Assembly (NCBI GenBank): GCA_012845835.1
Contig: JABAKD010000004.1
Span: forward strand, 11,967,022 to 12,031,021
Direction: 5' to 3'
Length of the DNA stretch: 64,000 bases
Origin: Undaria pinnatifida
Lineage: Eukaryota; Sar; Phaeophyceae; Laminariales; Alariaceae
Positions 1 through 10,681 of this stretch are shown in pieces (the stretch's first letter is position 1; the number at the start of each line of letters is the position of its first letter). The position numbers were made by a program, and so were the translations under genes. The notes under the pieces are model-generated. The model was not told where the DNA came from. It did not search any database and was given only the letters and a program-made list of their open reading frames with translations.

Positions 1-1410
1 CAATAATACTGTTGCTTGTCTATTGGTCACGTACGCTATGCATGCCTACCTTCATCTGTCATTTCATTTTGCCGGGAAGGGTTGTTGTTACTGCTGCCTC
101 GTCCGCTTGTTGCGGTTGTGGCTACCGCGACATCGTTTCTGTGTGATGCAGTAGTTGCTGAACCGCTCTCCTGCTTTTCCATCCCTTCCTTTGTTTCCTT
201 TGCCCCATTTCTTTGTGCTACGTTTTGGATGCAGGCGATGATTGCGGTGTGGTCATCGCTGTCGTCAGACACAGCAAGCAGTAACCACATAGTTGGCTCT
301 CTCTAGGATGAGGCAACGACACGGATACTATAGCCGCTTGATGATTTATCTTGTTCTTTTTTATTGAACCGGGTGTCATGTGCCCACGCATAGTTTCGTT
401 TCTTCGTATATATTGAAAGGCTCGCATGCTCCGCTGTATTTGTCAACTTCCTCCCGTTTGCACTCATCTCTCAAGCAATGTATTCTGCTGCTAGGCAGCT
501 GTTTTCTGCTATTGTTGCTGTCTGACCGCCTCCGCCTGTCTCTACAGCTGGTGGTTTTGGTTCGCATGTCCTTCTCAGGATAGCATGATTGCGCACATAC
601 TTTTGCGCTCCTTTGTTTGTACGAAGACTAGCATTCTGCGCCATATTCCTCAGTTAGCTCGTTCACTCATTCCTTGTGTTGCTTTCCGCTGCTGTTCTGC
701 TGTTGCTTTTTGCCGCGGTTGCTGCCTTGCTATGCGACCTTCGTTTGTGTCTCTTTTCGTTTTTGTTTTTTCGTGCTCGTGTCGCTTCTGTTCGATATGA
801 TGTGTTTGTTTGGCAGGAGGGAAAATGTCTTTTTGAATAGGGCTCAGCACTTTTCGTTGGGACCTTTGTTGCCGTCTCCAATTGTAAAGGACGGCGGCAA
901 CCCGGCCCCTGTCGGCTGCGTAGCTTCATTATTTACCTCCGTCCCGTTAACGTCCGTACCCACAATTGTTGCAATGGTCCCTTTGTTCCTTTCTTTTCAT
1001 GAACTTTCAATTCGTGAAGGGGGGGAGGTGCCGCCGTCGTCCGAAGCCGGCCACGGCACGGAATTACCCGACACCAAACAACGGGTACCAAGCTTGCATA
1101 TCTAACGCGAAGGCGATGGAAGCACACCAATCTAGACCAGCCCTTCCCCACGCGCAGTTCCCTCGCGTCGAACCCTGGCTTGTGCGCACTCTCCCGTTCT
1201 GAACTCCCGTCCGCGCGCTGTTCCCTCGGCCCGACGCTTTGCCCGCGCGATGCTCCTTCGTTCCAAAGCCATGCCCGTGCACCGATCGCTCCCTCTGAAG
1301 TCTGGCCCGTGCGCTGTTCCGCCGTTCCTCTGATCCGAACCCTTGCCCGTGCGCTGTTACGCCTTCCCTTCGCTCCGAGCCCTTGCCCGTGCCTCCTTCC
1401 CACACCAGCA
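1..1410. other. no gene recognised; pyrimidine-rich then imperfect CCCGTGCG repeats
   Basis: The first 900 bases are rich in T and C on the + strand and hold only short unsupported reading frames. From about 1140 to 1410 there are imperfect repeats built on CCCGTGCGCTGTT and CGAACCCTTGCCCGTG, which give long but low-complexity Arg/Gly-rich frames on the - strand. A GGGGGAGGTG motif near 1020 recurs near 1436 beside similar sequence. No domain is visible. Confidence 0.4.
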
Positions 1411-1588
1411 GTAGCGATCTCAGCGTCGATCTTGGGGAGGTGCTTTCAGCAGGGGGGGAGGTCCCTCGCTCGTCGGAAGCTCACCAAGTCAAGGAGACAC
1501 CGGCCATCCACCGGGCGGTGCGAGTTCTGACCAATCCCGCAACCCTCGCGCGACGACAGCAGGACGACACAAATTTGGGTCAGATTCC

Positions 1589-2514
1589 TTGGTACCCTTG
1601 TCAGCGGAGACAGAACAGAGCGGTGGCGTAGACAACTTCGTGGAGCGACGCAAACACAACCTCCGAGAAGTCCGTGTCGCGCTCGAGAAGCAGCACAAAT
1701 TGATGGTAACCGCGAGCGCCCGCGCCAACGCTTCCGTTTCAAGGCCCTCAGCCGGAATCGCTCTCGAGAAAGGAAGCCTGGTGCTGGTGCGCGAGTCCGA
1801 GAGCAGCAGGCATCGCGACAACAGGGGGCGCGGACCTCAACACGACCTCTACACAGGCCCTTGGAGAGTAACAGAAGTACCTCTACACAGGCCCTTGGAG
1901 AGTCACAGAAGTATTACAGACAGGCCTTAGCATGCAAGTAACGATGCGTGGTAGAAAACAATGCACCCGAAATGTGTCCACAGCAAGCGTAAAGCCATAC
2001 TACCTCCGACCCCTTTCTCTCAGACATTCACTAGCTGACGAGTTTGAGCAGTATGCTTGGGGTTCCGGTTTCAGAAAGGCGTTGGAAGCGGGGAACTCTT
2101 CGCATTTTAACTCTCTTGTTAGTTGGCGCCGAACAAAATCCCCATCCGGTGTCGCTAGGTGGGAATACAAGGGGAGGTCGAATGATGGGGTAGAGTCGAG
2201 CTGGTTGTCTGAGAATGAGATGTTAAAGAGTTTCACCCCCTTGCAGCTAGATGGCTTTATTGCACCATGGCATTTGTACAAGCCCCAATCTGCGAGCGAT
2301 TTAGTTCCCGTCTCAGTCAACCCTCGTACCCCTCTCTCTCGCCGTCAAGCCTTGACCCTGTTCCCTATAGGTTTCACCATCTGGAAAGACTTTGGCGGTG
2401 GTCTCAGACTGCAAGGGCAGGTGTACGACTACAGAGACCGCTACTGGCGACTGCGCTAGAGCGACCATAACTGGGTCGGCCGACAATGCGTAGAGTTTCT
2501 TACCCTGTTCTGCT
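1589..2514 (+). pseudogene. Ty3/gypsy integrase C-terminus plus chromo- and Tudor-like tail (fragment)
   Basis: This is the end of a gypsy Pol polyprotein. The order is a helical linker (motif REVRVALEKQ), the GPW/F module (LYTGPWRVTEV), a chromo-like segment (WEYKGRSNDGVESSWL) and a short beta-rich tail (FPIGFTIWKDF, then GQVYDYRDRYWRLR). The same order occurs at 54231-55257, so both belong to one gypsy lineage. It is broken: a 34-bp tandem duplication at about 1846-1913 shifts the frame after the GPW motif, and a TAG ends the frame at about 2457-2459, just before the DGDW-type segment kept in the other copy. No RT or LTR lies next to it, so this is a truncated relic. Confidence 0.7.
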
Positions 2515-2710
2515 TCTCGTATTAGTTGTTCAGTTACACCTTGACCACGAGTCCTGTTGATAAGTTTTTGGAGGAACAATGGTACATCCAGTTGGTGGCA
2601 GCTGTTCGATTTGGAGTAGAGTAGTTCCGTCAAAAAAAACATTATGATGCTTTGTTGCAATAGCGGGGTGAATGTTATGTGTGGGTATCTGTATCTAGGA
2701 AATTACTCTG
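2460..2710. other. no feature recognised
   Basis: Spacer between the gypsy tail and the copia tail. It may include more copia RNase H in decayed form, since short fragments read weakly in frame with the next feature, but I cannot support a call. Confidence 0.3.
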
Positions 2711-2935
2711 GTGTGCGAGACGTATGTTCACATGTTTGGTCATAGTAATTGGTCAGGCCGCCGAAGCAAACACATAGATGTGTGGTTCCATTTCGTCCGA
2801 GAGCTACTTCGTGCGAAGATAATTGATATTCAATTTGTAGCTTCGGAAGAGCAGCACGCGGATATTTTGACGAAATCCCTCGCTGCGACCCCTTTTAATC
2901 TCACCGTAAGTTTTTGTTGAACCTACCGTTGGGTG
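2711..2935 (+). pseudogene. Ty1/copia RNase H C-terminal fragment
   Basis: The frame contains the hallmark end of a copia Pol: RSKHIDVWFHFVRE, then a short strand, then EQHADILTKSLA. In copia elements this is the last part of RNase H, where the KHID segment and the ADILTK segment close the domain. Only about 55 residues remain; RT and integrase are not found upstream. An LTR-like end with a purine tract begins 925 bp downstream at 3860, consistent with this being the 3' remnant of a copia element. Confidence 0.75.
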
Positions 2936-3859
2936 ATGAGTAAAGGGTGCGAGCATTATTCGTACCATGTTTGAGTTATGCGAGGAATAATTTGTCAGGC
3001 CGCCACCCCACGCTACTTTGAGGGGCATGGGTGTGTAGGGCGCTACTTGGCATTTTAGGTTCTGGCCATGGTAATCGTTTGAATGCGGCCATTGTTGCAA
3101 TCACAATGGTTTGGAAGATATAAGACATACAGGGGGTTTTGACCCGGTGGCCAGGTTTCCTCCTGCGGGACTGTCGTTAGCTGTCCGTTGGGCCTAGCTT
3201 TTCGTTTTGGATGAAGTGGGGTCGGGGGGAATGCCGTTTTGTTGTGGGTTAAGACGGGAATCACCCGGGCACCGGTCGGCCGGGTGTAAAACAGTATGGG
3301 GCAGCAAGATGTGTGTTATTTTACAATAGTGCGACAACGTTGTGAACGCTGTTGTACTTGGGTTGGGTGTGAGTGTTGGAGTTGAATTCCTTTCTTTTTT
3401 TTTTTTTTTTTTTTTTTGGGGGTTTTTTCTGGGTTTTTTTCCTGGATGGCCAGGTTTTTCCCGCGCTGTAGGTGTTGAGAGCCGGGCAGCAACTACAGTG
3501 GAAACACCAAGCGAGGGACGGTTTTTTTTTAGAGTATTTTACGTCCGAGTGTCACTTGGTGTTTTCGGTTGTTGTCTAAATTCTAGGGCTCTCGGGATGG
3601 GGAGCGAAGGGTTTGTCCCGGAAGCCGGGTTTACCTTCGCTCAAGTCGATGTCGGGCCGCGAGCCAACGCGCAGTGAGAATTATGAAGAGCAGTGGATTT
3701 TATTTGAGTTTTGCCACTATTTGCCTCTTGTAATTTTCGGTTGGCCGTTCGACCTACTCAAAGACATCACCGGTAGTTTTCGCCAAAGGAAGTGTGTCAC
3801 CTCGCGGTTGTCACTATCCCTGCTACCGTTAATTAGTACTGTATGTACTAATGGGGGGA
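2936..3859. other. 3' non-coding region of copia remnant; T-rich tract
   Basis: Lies between the copia RNase H tail and the LTR-like end at 3860. It contains a run of about 22 T followed by G-rich sequence at 3390-3420 and ends with a purine tract (ATGGGGGGA, 3851-3859) directly before a TG dinucleotide. No coding domain is seen. Confidence 0.4.
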
Positions 3860-4333
3860 TGTTACGGTTCAGTGACAGTTTTAAGAGTTATTATGACAGG
3901 CGTTTTTGTGATAGTAGGGGCCGCGCTATTTATGTCCCCTCCTTTAGTCGGGTGTGGCTGCCTCACCCTGCCGCAATATTTTTATAATTACACAAATCTA
4001 CAGTTCCTTGGGTTCACGTTCATAAACCTTCGGATCAGCAGTCAAGTTACCATTTTCACGCCACCTTCTCGGGAGACTTCCCATCCTGAGCACTTGCACA
4101 AGGGACTTGCTCTCTCTTTTTCCGAGGAACGCTCAAGCGCCTTCTGAACTCGATCGTGTCGGACCTACGGAGGTCAGTCATTATGAATACCTGATGCGGG
4201 CTACCGATTTAGCCTGTGTGTGGACCTTGCGATGCTAGTAGGCTAGATACCTTCGTCTTCTTCGCCATGAATATACTCGCATGTCCACCCTGATCCCAGA
4301 CTGACTCCGCCAATCAGGCTCCGATTCGTAACA
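3860..4333 (+). mobile_element. candidate 3' LTR of copia remnant (474 bp)
   Basis: It starts TGTTACGG directly after a GGGGGGA polypurine tract and ends CGTAACA, giving short terminal inverted repeats (TGTTACG and CGTAACA) as expected of an LTR. No partner LTR is in the window, so the boundaries rest on end motifs and purine tract only. Assigning it to the copia tail upstream is inference. Confidence 0.5.
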
Positions 4334-4396
4334 TTAACTCAATTGCGTTCGCAATCCAGCGCTACTAGCTGGCGAGTCATATATGAGCACTCAAGG

Positions 4397-4514
4397 CAGC
4401 AGGCGCGTTCGTCTATACTCACGATTACCGTGCGGTTCGTACGGTGCAGGCAGCCCTACCGCTGTAGTTTGTAGCCGCGAGTTGGTTAGTTGTGGGAACG
4501 GGGGAACTCTATGC
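4397..4514 (+). repeat. dispersed repeat, copy 1 (118 bp)
   Basis: Shares about 117 bp with 37244-37360 in opposite orientation, from CAGCAGGCGC to AACTCTATGC, with few differences. The second copy abuts a SINE-B head. The family is unknown. Confidence 0.7.
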
Positions 4515-5028
4515 CTACGATATATGATCGTACCTTCTGCCCTCGGCTGCTCCCCAGCCGGGGTGGTGCTCGGGCCTGAGGCTTCCCCAAAACGTGCCAG
4601 AGCCCCTGAGGGGGTGTGTGGCGACGAACTTACTCGAGCGCTGCACTAGCGCTCGGGTATGGCCAGGCCGGCGGTGACAGCCAGCGACAAGGCAAAAAAA
4701 ATCCTCGGGGATTTTTTTAACACAGCAGCCTTGCCTGCGGACGCAGTATCGAATCACCGCCGCGGAAAGCATGGGGCGTGTATCGAACAGAGAAGAGAGG
4801 ATCGAAGCCATGTGAGTAAGCACAAAAGTCGGGAAGGAGATGGACGTGGCGTGTCGGGACTGCTGCCCCCTTCACGTTGGCACTTAGGCAAGAACCGGGC
4901 TATGCGAAGGGAGACGGAGAGGGGGAAATACACTGTCTGAGAAAATCGGAGGGTCGAATGGACGAAATCGGAGGCTAGGAAGAAGAGGAGGAGACGCAGG
5001 AGGATTCGGAGGGCTGCTCACAAAATTC

Positions 5029-5945
5029 GCACAGATGCAAGGGCTAGGTCGAGAGCAGGGGAATTCGTCGTGGGTATGTACAACGTTCGAACACTTGCTT
5101 TCAAGGGCACGAACGGCATAGGCCACGCCGAGGTGATAATGAAGACTTGCGAAGACGCAGCTTGTGATGTCATAGGATTGCAGGAGGTGAGGCGCAATGG
5201 ACAAAGTGCTTTCATGGCGGCGGGGTAGGTTGTGCTTTGCTCAGGAGCAGACGGAGGAGAGTACGAAAAGAAGGGGAACCACGGGGTAGGCTCAGCTGTC
5301 AGAGAGTCTATCGTGGCAGGGATAGATAAGGGTGACGTCGCGGTTGAGTGCATCAGTGCTAGACTGATGAAGGTTCGCATCCAACTAAATGGGAAATCTA
5401 ACGGGGTGTCTTTTATTATAGGGTATGCTCCCACTCTCGACAAGAGCACCAGCAAAAAATGATTACTCTCGGAATTCACTTGACGAGGTGGTCAAGGAGG
5501 TACCCAGTAGGGACCACCTCCTTGTCCTGATCGACGCAAATGCTCGTCAGGCATGAGAGGGATTGAGTAGACCGACAGCAAGGTATTGGGTGCAAACGGA
5601 CGTGACGAGCTGAACGACAACGGAGAGCAACTATTGACCCACGCAACTGATACAAACTCGCCCTCCTCAACACGTACTATGCTACACCTGCTCGTGGTAT
5701 ATCGCATACATTTCAGAGCCCTAACCGAGGAAAGGCCCAGTACAGACTTGACTACATATGTACTGACACGGCAAGTGGATAGACGATTGGTACGTAATGT
5801 CACTGCTGTGCGGACTCCACCCAGGGAGAACGCCGAGTCGGACCACAACCTCGTGATAGCAAATATTCGCCTCTTAAGCCGCATCGCACCAAATCGTCCA
5901 AAGATAGTTATCAAAAACCGTCGAGCTATTGATTTACAAGATTAA
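5029..5945 (+). pseudogene. LINE AP-like endonuclease domain (broken)
   Basis: Motifs in order: MYNVRTL (N-terminal strand), IGLQEVRR (catalytic Glu), a strand ending SFIIGYAPT, LIDANAR (Asp-x-Asn catalytic pair) and ESDHNLV (SDH with catalytic His). This is the exonuclease-endonuclease-phosphatase fold used by LINEs. Breaks: an in-frame TAG at 5226-5228 in place of a probable Tyr codon, a frameshift near 5458 between the KSTSKK and DYSRNS segments, a TGA at about 5556, and another frame change before 5586. The pieces are collinear, so this was one domain. It reads on towards the RT, interrupted by the SINE at 6022. Confidence 0.8.
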
Positions 5946-6021
5946 TATCGGACCCGCATCTACGGATGAATTTGCAAAATGCGATAGCAGCCAACCTTGC
6001 CTCTCCGACGCCCGGCACTTA

Positions 6022-6389
6022 TTATTTTCTTTTCTTTGTTTCTTTTCTCCAATTGACTTACGCCTGTTGTGCGTATGCGTAGTAAGAGATACTACGTGTA
6101 ATGTATACGTGGTAGTCTTCCTTGGGTGGCAATCGGAATAGTTGGTTCCTCCAGGCGTGAGTAATGAACGTATGCACCGGCATGGACCTGGCACATCGTA
6201 GACTGACTCCCGATTCACTTTTTTATGTTTCTGGTGGAGGCATGAATTGCGTCAGCCGTGATATATGCGTGTACCACCTTGGGTAGGGTGTGTGTTTCCC
6301 TGGGGTATTCCTCAGCTCCAGAGTGACTGGAGCCTGTCCTGTGACCACGGACTTGATTATGCGAGTTAATGTGAGAACAACAACAACAA
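6022..6389 (+). mobile_element. SINE-A copy 1, inserted in the LINE
   Basis: Family A as named here: short pyrimidine stretch, then CCAATTGACTTACG, a conserved body of about 340 bp, a GCTCCAG/CTGGAGC hairpin (6315-6333), the tail motif GACCACGGACTTGATTATG and a (CAA)n end. Other copies are at 8990, 10392 (-), 23848 (-), 34600, 42517 and 56850. It lies between the endonuclease and RT of the LINE and so post-dates it. I see no clear tRNA or 5S head. The TSD is not clear. Confidence 0.8.
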
Positions 6390-6394
6390 TGATG

Positions 6395-8668
6395 GAAGCG
6401 TTGATGACATGGCCATTACTGACCTTGACGCTACTGTCAAATGCCGCCGACATAGCGCCCCCTATTCGGCGCAAACAAGTACCGAGGGGCTGGTGTTCGA
6501 CCGAGGAGACGAGAGCGGAGTTGAATGCACGATGGCAGGGTAGGGATGACGCGAGGAAACGGGTCCGTTCTGCTCCAAACGATCGTGGTCTACGGCAAGC
6601 CTTGAAGGCGACCATCAAACAGCTGAAACGCACGCGGGCGAAAGCTGTTCAGAGGTTCTTCGAAGACTACGTTAGCCAACTTGAAGGGCGTATCCGAGAA
6701 GGTGATCAATTTGGCTTCTACAAACACCTCAAGGGGATGGATGTGGAAGGGAAGAGGACGTTTAACTCGCAGTACATCAAGGACGATAAAGGTCGATTGC
6801 TGCGGGATAATGCCCTCATCCGCGAGCGGTGGGTGAGGTGGTTTCACAAACTGCTCAACACCAAGTCGCCGACCCTTGATCCGAGCATTGTCGACGAGCT
6901 CAGGCAGTGGCCCCCGTGCAGACCACTGGACGATGTCCCGCCTAGGTACGAAGTAGAGGAGGCGAAGCGGGCGTTGGCGAACCGAAAGGCGGTAGGGTCC
7001 GATGGTCTCCCGGCCGAGGTCTTGAAGGTTTTGGCCGACGAAGGAGAACAGAACACTCTCGGAAACCTCCACGATATTATCGTCGCTGTGTGGAGGGGGG
7101 TGGCGTACCGCAACAGTGGGAAGATGCAACGATTAAGGGGCTTCACAAGAAGAAAGATCGGACTGAGTGTGGCAATTATCGTGGCATCTCCTTCGTGGCT
7201 CACGCCGGCAAAGTACTCCTCAAAGTCATCGCGGGTCGCCTGAGTGACTATTGTAAACGCGAGAACATTCTGCCGGAGGAACAGTGTGGATTCAGACCCT
7301 AACGCTCGACGGTTGACATGATGTTCGTAGTACGACGACTGCAGGAACTGGCGCGGAAGACAGGACACCCCTTGTACATGTGCTTTATCGATCTCACCAA
7401 AGCATACGACTCCGTCGACCGAGGCCTTTTGTGGGATGTCCTTGCTTGTTTTGGCGTGCCACCGAAATTGCTCGCTGTCATCCGCCAATTCCACGACGGT
7501 ACGCAAGCATGCGTGCGGCTGGATGATGGAGAGTGCTCGGATAAGTTCGACGTGGGGCAAGGTCTCAGGCAAGGATGCGTGCTCGCGCCACTGCTGTTCA
7601 TCATGTTTTTCACGGTGGTACTGCGTGTGGCCGAGAAATGCTCCCTCGCTGATGCAGCCATCACGGACAACATGGTGCAGCTCCAGCGAAAGGAGGAAGG
7701 CGAGGAGAAGGGCAATTCACGCACAGGCAAAGTCGACGGACGGAGGGAGAAGGAGGGGGAGGGGGTGCAGAGATTGTGGGGTATGCTGTACGCGGACGAT
7801 GCGGGCATCGTATCGCGATCATCAGAAGGGCTGGAGAGGATGATGACGGTGATCGTGACTTCGTGCTCGTCGTTCGGGCTTACAGTACCCGAGGCGAAAA
7901 CAGAGATAATGAACCAACAGCGGGGGGAAGGTGTCCTTCACGATCAATGCAGCCGGCCAGGTATACAAACAAACAATCCAGTTTGTATACTTGGGCGGGG
8001 CTATCACCGCAGGCAGAGACCTTAGCATTGAAATAACGCGGCGTCTTCACAGGGCCTGGGCGTGCTTTCAGCGGTGGTACAAGATGGAAATCTATGATCG
8101 CCCGGATGTGCGTTTACGGTTGAAGGTGCGGTTGCTGAAAGCTGAGGTGGTCGAGACACTGCTTTTCGGTTGCATGACGTGGAGCCCGAAGAAGCCTGAC
8201 TATGACAGGCTACGACAGGTTCACCACTCCATGCTCCTCCGATGCCTTGGATGGCGGAAACGGAAGCGCGACGACCACACCCTATCGTACGCCGACGCGC
8301 TTGCCCAGACAGATTATGAGAGCGTTGAGGCGATAGTGCGCAAACGGAGGATTTTGTTTGCGGGATTCGTAGCACGTATGGGGGAGGAGCGTCTGCCACA
8401 GAGGGTGATGTTTGGGGAGTTTGTTGGGGGTAAGGGCTACTCAAGGAGGCAAGAGAAAGACTGGATGGATTATCTGAAGGAGGATATGTCGGTCTTCGGA
8501 ATGATATTCGAAGGATGGCGAAAGGCTGCTCAGAAGACTGGCAGATGGGTTCGAAGAGTAGAGGAGGAAGCCGAGTTGTTCATGCGGAGTCGGCATGAAG
8601 GAGAGACGCAAAGCTGCAGAGCGACGTGCGAAGGCTGCGGCAGCGCCATCCACCGTTGGCATCTCTAA
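6395..8668 (+). pseudogene. LINE reverse transcriptase and C-terminal domain (broken)
   Basis: RT motifs are visible in order: [25 protein letters not shown]-x-[39 protein letters not shown] (catalytic YADD), FGLTV-x-EAKTE, then the downstream VYLGGAI segment. Breaks: a frame change near 7110-7130, a TAA at 7300-7302 within GFRP-x-RST, and a frame change near 7920-7935. The C-terminal 240 residues are basic, with a Trp/Arg-rich region (LGWRKRKRDDHT). Length is near that of an intact LINE RT, so loss is by point mutation and not deletion. Confidence 0.9.
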
Positions 8669-8680
8669 GCGGCCGGGGGA

Positions 8681-8790
8681 AGGGGGAAGGGGGGGGGGGG
8701 GGGGAGGGGAGGGGGAAGGGGGGGGGGGCGGGGGGGGGAGGGGGGAGGGGGAAAGGGAGGAAGGGGGGAGGGGGGGAAAGGAGGGCGTCA
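8681..8790 (+). repeat. G-rich low-complexity tract
   Basis: About 110 bp almost entirely G with scattered A, directly after the LINE coding region. It gives Gly/Arg frames on + and Pro frames on -, which are not genes. Confidence 0.9.
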
Positions 8791-8989
8791 TGCCCAAGAG
8801 ACGGAAGTCTGGGTTTGGCCATTATCGTATTGAAAGTTGTGGGCCTTCTAATGGCCGTAACAAGATAGCATATGACCGCCCTGACTTCTTCGCCATGTTG
8901 CGTTCTCTCCCAGGTGCCATTGATGATGGACGTGATACCCTCTGTTAGCCCAATGCCATCCTTAGCCAGTTCCTAGGGTCTGCTAGTAT
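8791..8989 (+). other. unrecognised spacer with 52-codon frame
   Basis: A short frame from an ATG at about 8790 to a TAG at 8945-8947 (starting MPKRRKSGFGHY) has no recognisable domain. It could be part of the LINE 3' end or of older DNA. No function is assigned. Confidence 0.25.
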
Positions 8990-9510
8990 GACATTTTTCT
9001 TTCTTTTCTTCTTTGTTCTTTCATCTCTTCTTCTATTTTTCCTTGCCTTGCTTCCTCTTCTTGTCTTGTCTTTTTTTATATTCTCGTCTTTTTCTTAACT
9101 TTTATCCCCTTTTTCGTTTTGTTTCGTTTTCTTCTATTTTCTTTCTTTTCCTTCATCTTCTTTTCTTTCTTTTGTTTCTTCTCTCCAATTGACTTACGCC
9201 TGTCGTGCGTATGCGTAGTAAGAGATACTACGTGTCATATATACGTGGTAGTCTTCCTTGGGTGGCAATCGGAATAGTTGGTTCCTCCAGGCGTGAGTAA
9301 TGAGACGTATGCACCGGCATGGACCTGGCACATCGTAGACTGACTCCCGATTGACTTTTATATGTTTCTAGTGGAGGCATGAATTGCGTCAGCTGTGATA
9401 TTTGTGTGTGTGTTTTCCCTGGGGTATTCCTCAGCTCCAGAGTGACTGGAGCCTGTCCTGTGACCACGGACTTGATTATGCGAGTTAATGTGAGAACAAC
9501 AACAACAACA
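8990..9510 (+). mobile_element. SINE-A copy 2 with long pyrimidine-rich 5' region
   Basis: About 190 bp of C/T-rich sequence precede the CCAATTGACTTACG head at about 9185. The copy at 23848-24150 has the same pyrimidine block on the opposite strand, so the block belongs to the element. It ends in the shared tail and (CAA)n at 9510, followed at once by another partial SINE-A tail. Confidence 0.8.
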
Positions 9511-9534
9511 TATGTTGTACCACGGACTTGATTA

Positions 9535-10361
9535 CCGTAAACTACACAAGATAACACACCCCCGGTGACACATTTGAGCGCTTGAAAATATTATCACCGG
9601 GTGTGGTATCCTTGGGGGGTGTGGTATCTTGTGTAGCCCCGGTCATAGAGTGCTGGTCGCGGCGGCCCCCAGGGGGTGTGATAGCACGTCCGACCACCCA
9701 CAGGGTACGTTTGGGGGTGTGATAAACCAGGGGGTGTGATAGCACGTCCGAACACCCACAGGGTGTGTTTGGGGGTGTGATAAATGAGGGGGTGTGATAA
9801 ACCAGGGGGTGTGATAACCGGGGATACCGAAACACTCCTTGTAGAGTTGAGCCGCTGCTGGTGAGGCGATGCGGGGGCTGTCATGTTGGTGCCTGCTGCT
9901 GCTGCTGGCAGATCAGCAGCAGCAGCAGGACTCGTGGCAGGAGTCGCTTGTGTAGGAGAAGTGCGCTTGAGTTGAAAGAATGACGTGATCTGTGGCGCCT
10001 GCTGTACTGCTGCGTTCGAAGCAGTTGTCGCAGAAGCGGGGGCACTTGCAGAGGCATTCTGCTCTCCCTCAACGTTCATGTTATTGGAGGTCTCCACACG
10101 GGGTGTTCCCCCCTCACACAGGGTGTGGTGTTGTTTGCCCACGGGGCAGATGTTCTATGACCCCGATGGTAGAAAGGAGGGGCCCCGTGAATGTATGCGG
10201 CGTAGCAAAATTATTAAAATCATCACCGGGGTGTGGTATCTTGTGTAGCCCCGGTGGTAAATCGATGGTTGCAAAAATGCGCCCAAAATTATCACCGGGG
10301 TGTCGTATTCTGTGGGGGGGGTGGTATCTTATGTGGGTGTGTTATCTTGTGTAGTTTACGG
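9535..10361. mobile_element. 827-bp terminal-inverted-repeat element (MITE-like) with TA target duplication
   Basis: Perfect 26-bp terminal inverted repeats: left 9535-9560 (starting CCGTAAACTACACAAG), right 10336-10361. TA flanks both ends (9533-9534, 10362-10363). Removing the element and one TA restores the SINE-A tail GACTTGATTATGCGAG, so the empty site can be rebuilt. Subterminal regions repeat GGTGTGGTATCTTGTGTAG and GGGGGTGTGATAAACC. A TA duplication fits Tc1/mariner-type or similar cut-and-paste transposases (family knowledge). No transposase domain is encoded. Confidence 0.88.
9594..10142 (-). CDS. reading frame inside the MITE with ITSFF motif, unknown
   Basis: The frame is open from 10142; the first ATG is at 10080. 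The product is Ala/Thr/Gln-rich with PQITSFFQLKRTSP near its start, which resembles a PCNA-interacting-peptide box but lacks the leading Gln at the usual spacing. Many transposases and repair proteins begin with such a motif, so this may be the N-terminus of the lost transposase or a captured host fragment. The second half is translated from the GGGGTGTGATAA repeats and is not meaningful. No catalytic domain is present. Confidence 0.25.
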   Translation of the reverse strand: MGKQHHTLCEGGTPRVETSNNMNVEGEQNASASAPASATTASNAAVQQAPQITSFFQLKRTSPTQATPATSPAAAADLPAAAAGTNMTAPASPHQQRLNSTRSVSVSPVITPPGLSHPLIYHTPKHTLWVFGRAITPPGLSHPQTYPVGGRTCYHTPWGPPRPALYDRGYTRYHTPQGYHTR

Positions 10362-10679
10362 TATGCGAGTTAATGTGAGAACAACAACAACATATGTTGT
10401 TGTTGTTCTCACATTAACTCGCATAATCATGTTGTTGTTGTTCTCACATTAACTCGCATAATCAAGTCTGTGGTCACAGGCTGTTGTTGTTGTTGTTCTC
10501 ACATTAACTCGCATAATCAAGTCCGTGGTCACAGGACAGGCTCCAGTCACTCTGGAGCTGATGAATACCCCAGGAAAAAACACACACAGCCCAAGTTGGT
10601 ACACGCATATATCACAGCTGACGCAATTCATGCCTCCACCAGAAACATATAAAAGTGAAATCGGGAGTCAGTCTACGAT
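10362..10679 (-). mobile_element. nested SINE-A tails and SINE-A copy 4
   Basis: 10364-10391 is the + strand tail of the SINE-A split by the MITE. It is followed by three successive - strand tails, each starting (GTT)n TCTCACATTAACTCGCATAAT: at about 10392, 10430 and 10481. The third continues into a SINE-A body up to 10679, ending at the CTACGATGTG position of the family. The first two are only 38-50 bp, so truncated copies inserted one into the tail of another. Confidence 0.75.
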
Positions 10680-10681
10680 GT

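Larger units (their letters stand above)
4515..8680 (+). mobile_element. non-LTR retrotransposon (LINE) with AP endonuclease and RT, decayed
   Basis: A single-ORF type LINE: leader, AP-like endonuclease (5029-5945), RT (6395-8668). The endonuclease nicks the target and the RT copies RNA at the nick. The C-terminal part (YLGGAIT, then RRLHRAWACFQRW, then LRCLGW, and RRRILFAGFVARM-like sequence) resembles RTE-like elements (moderate confidence). The 5' limit is uncertain. Two strong hairpins lie in the leader at 4635-4655 and 4695-4718. A SINE-A sits between the two domains, and both domains carry stops and frameshifts, so the copy is dead. Confidence 0.8.

Noticed and set aside
933-1405. Long Arg/Gly-rich frames on the - strand
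   Set aside because: They come from imperfect CCCGTGCG repeats and overlap in two frames; no domain.
8441-8870. Pro- and Gly-rich frames over the G tract
   Set aside because: Direct translation of poly-G/poly-C.
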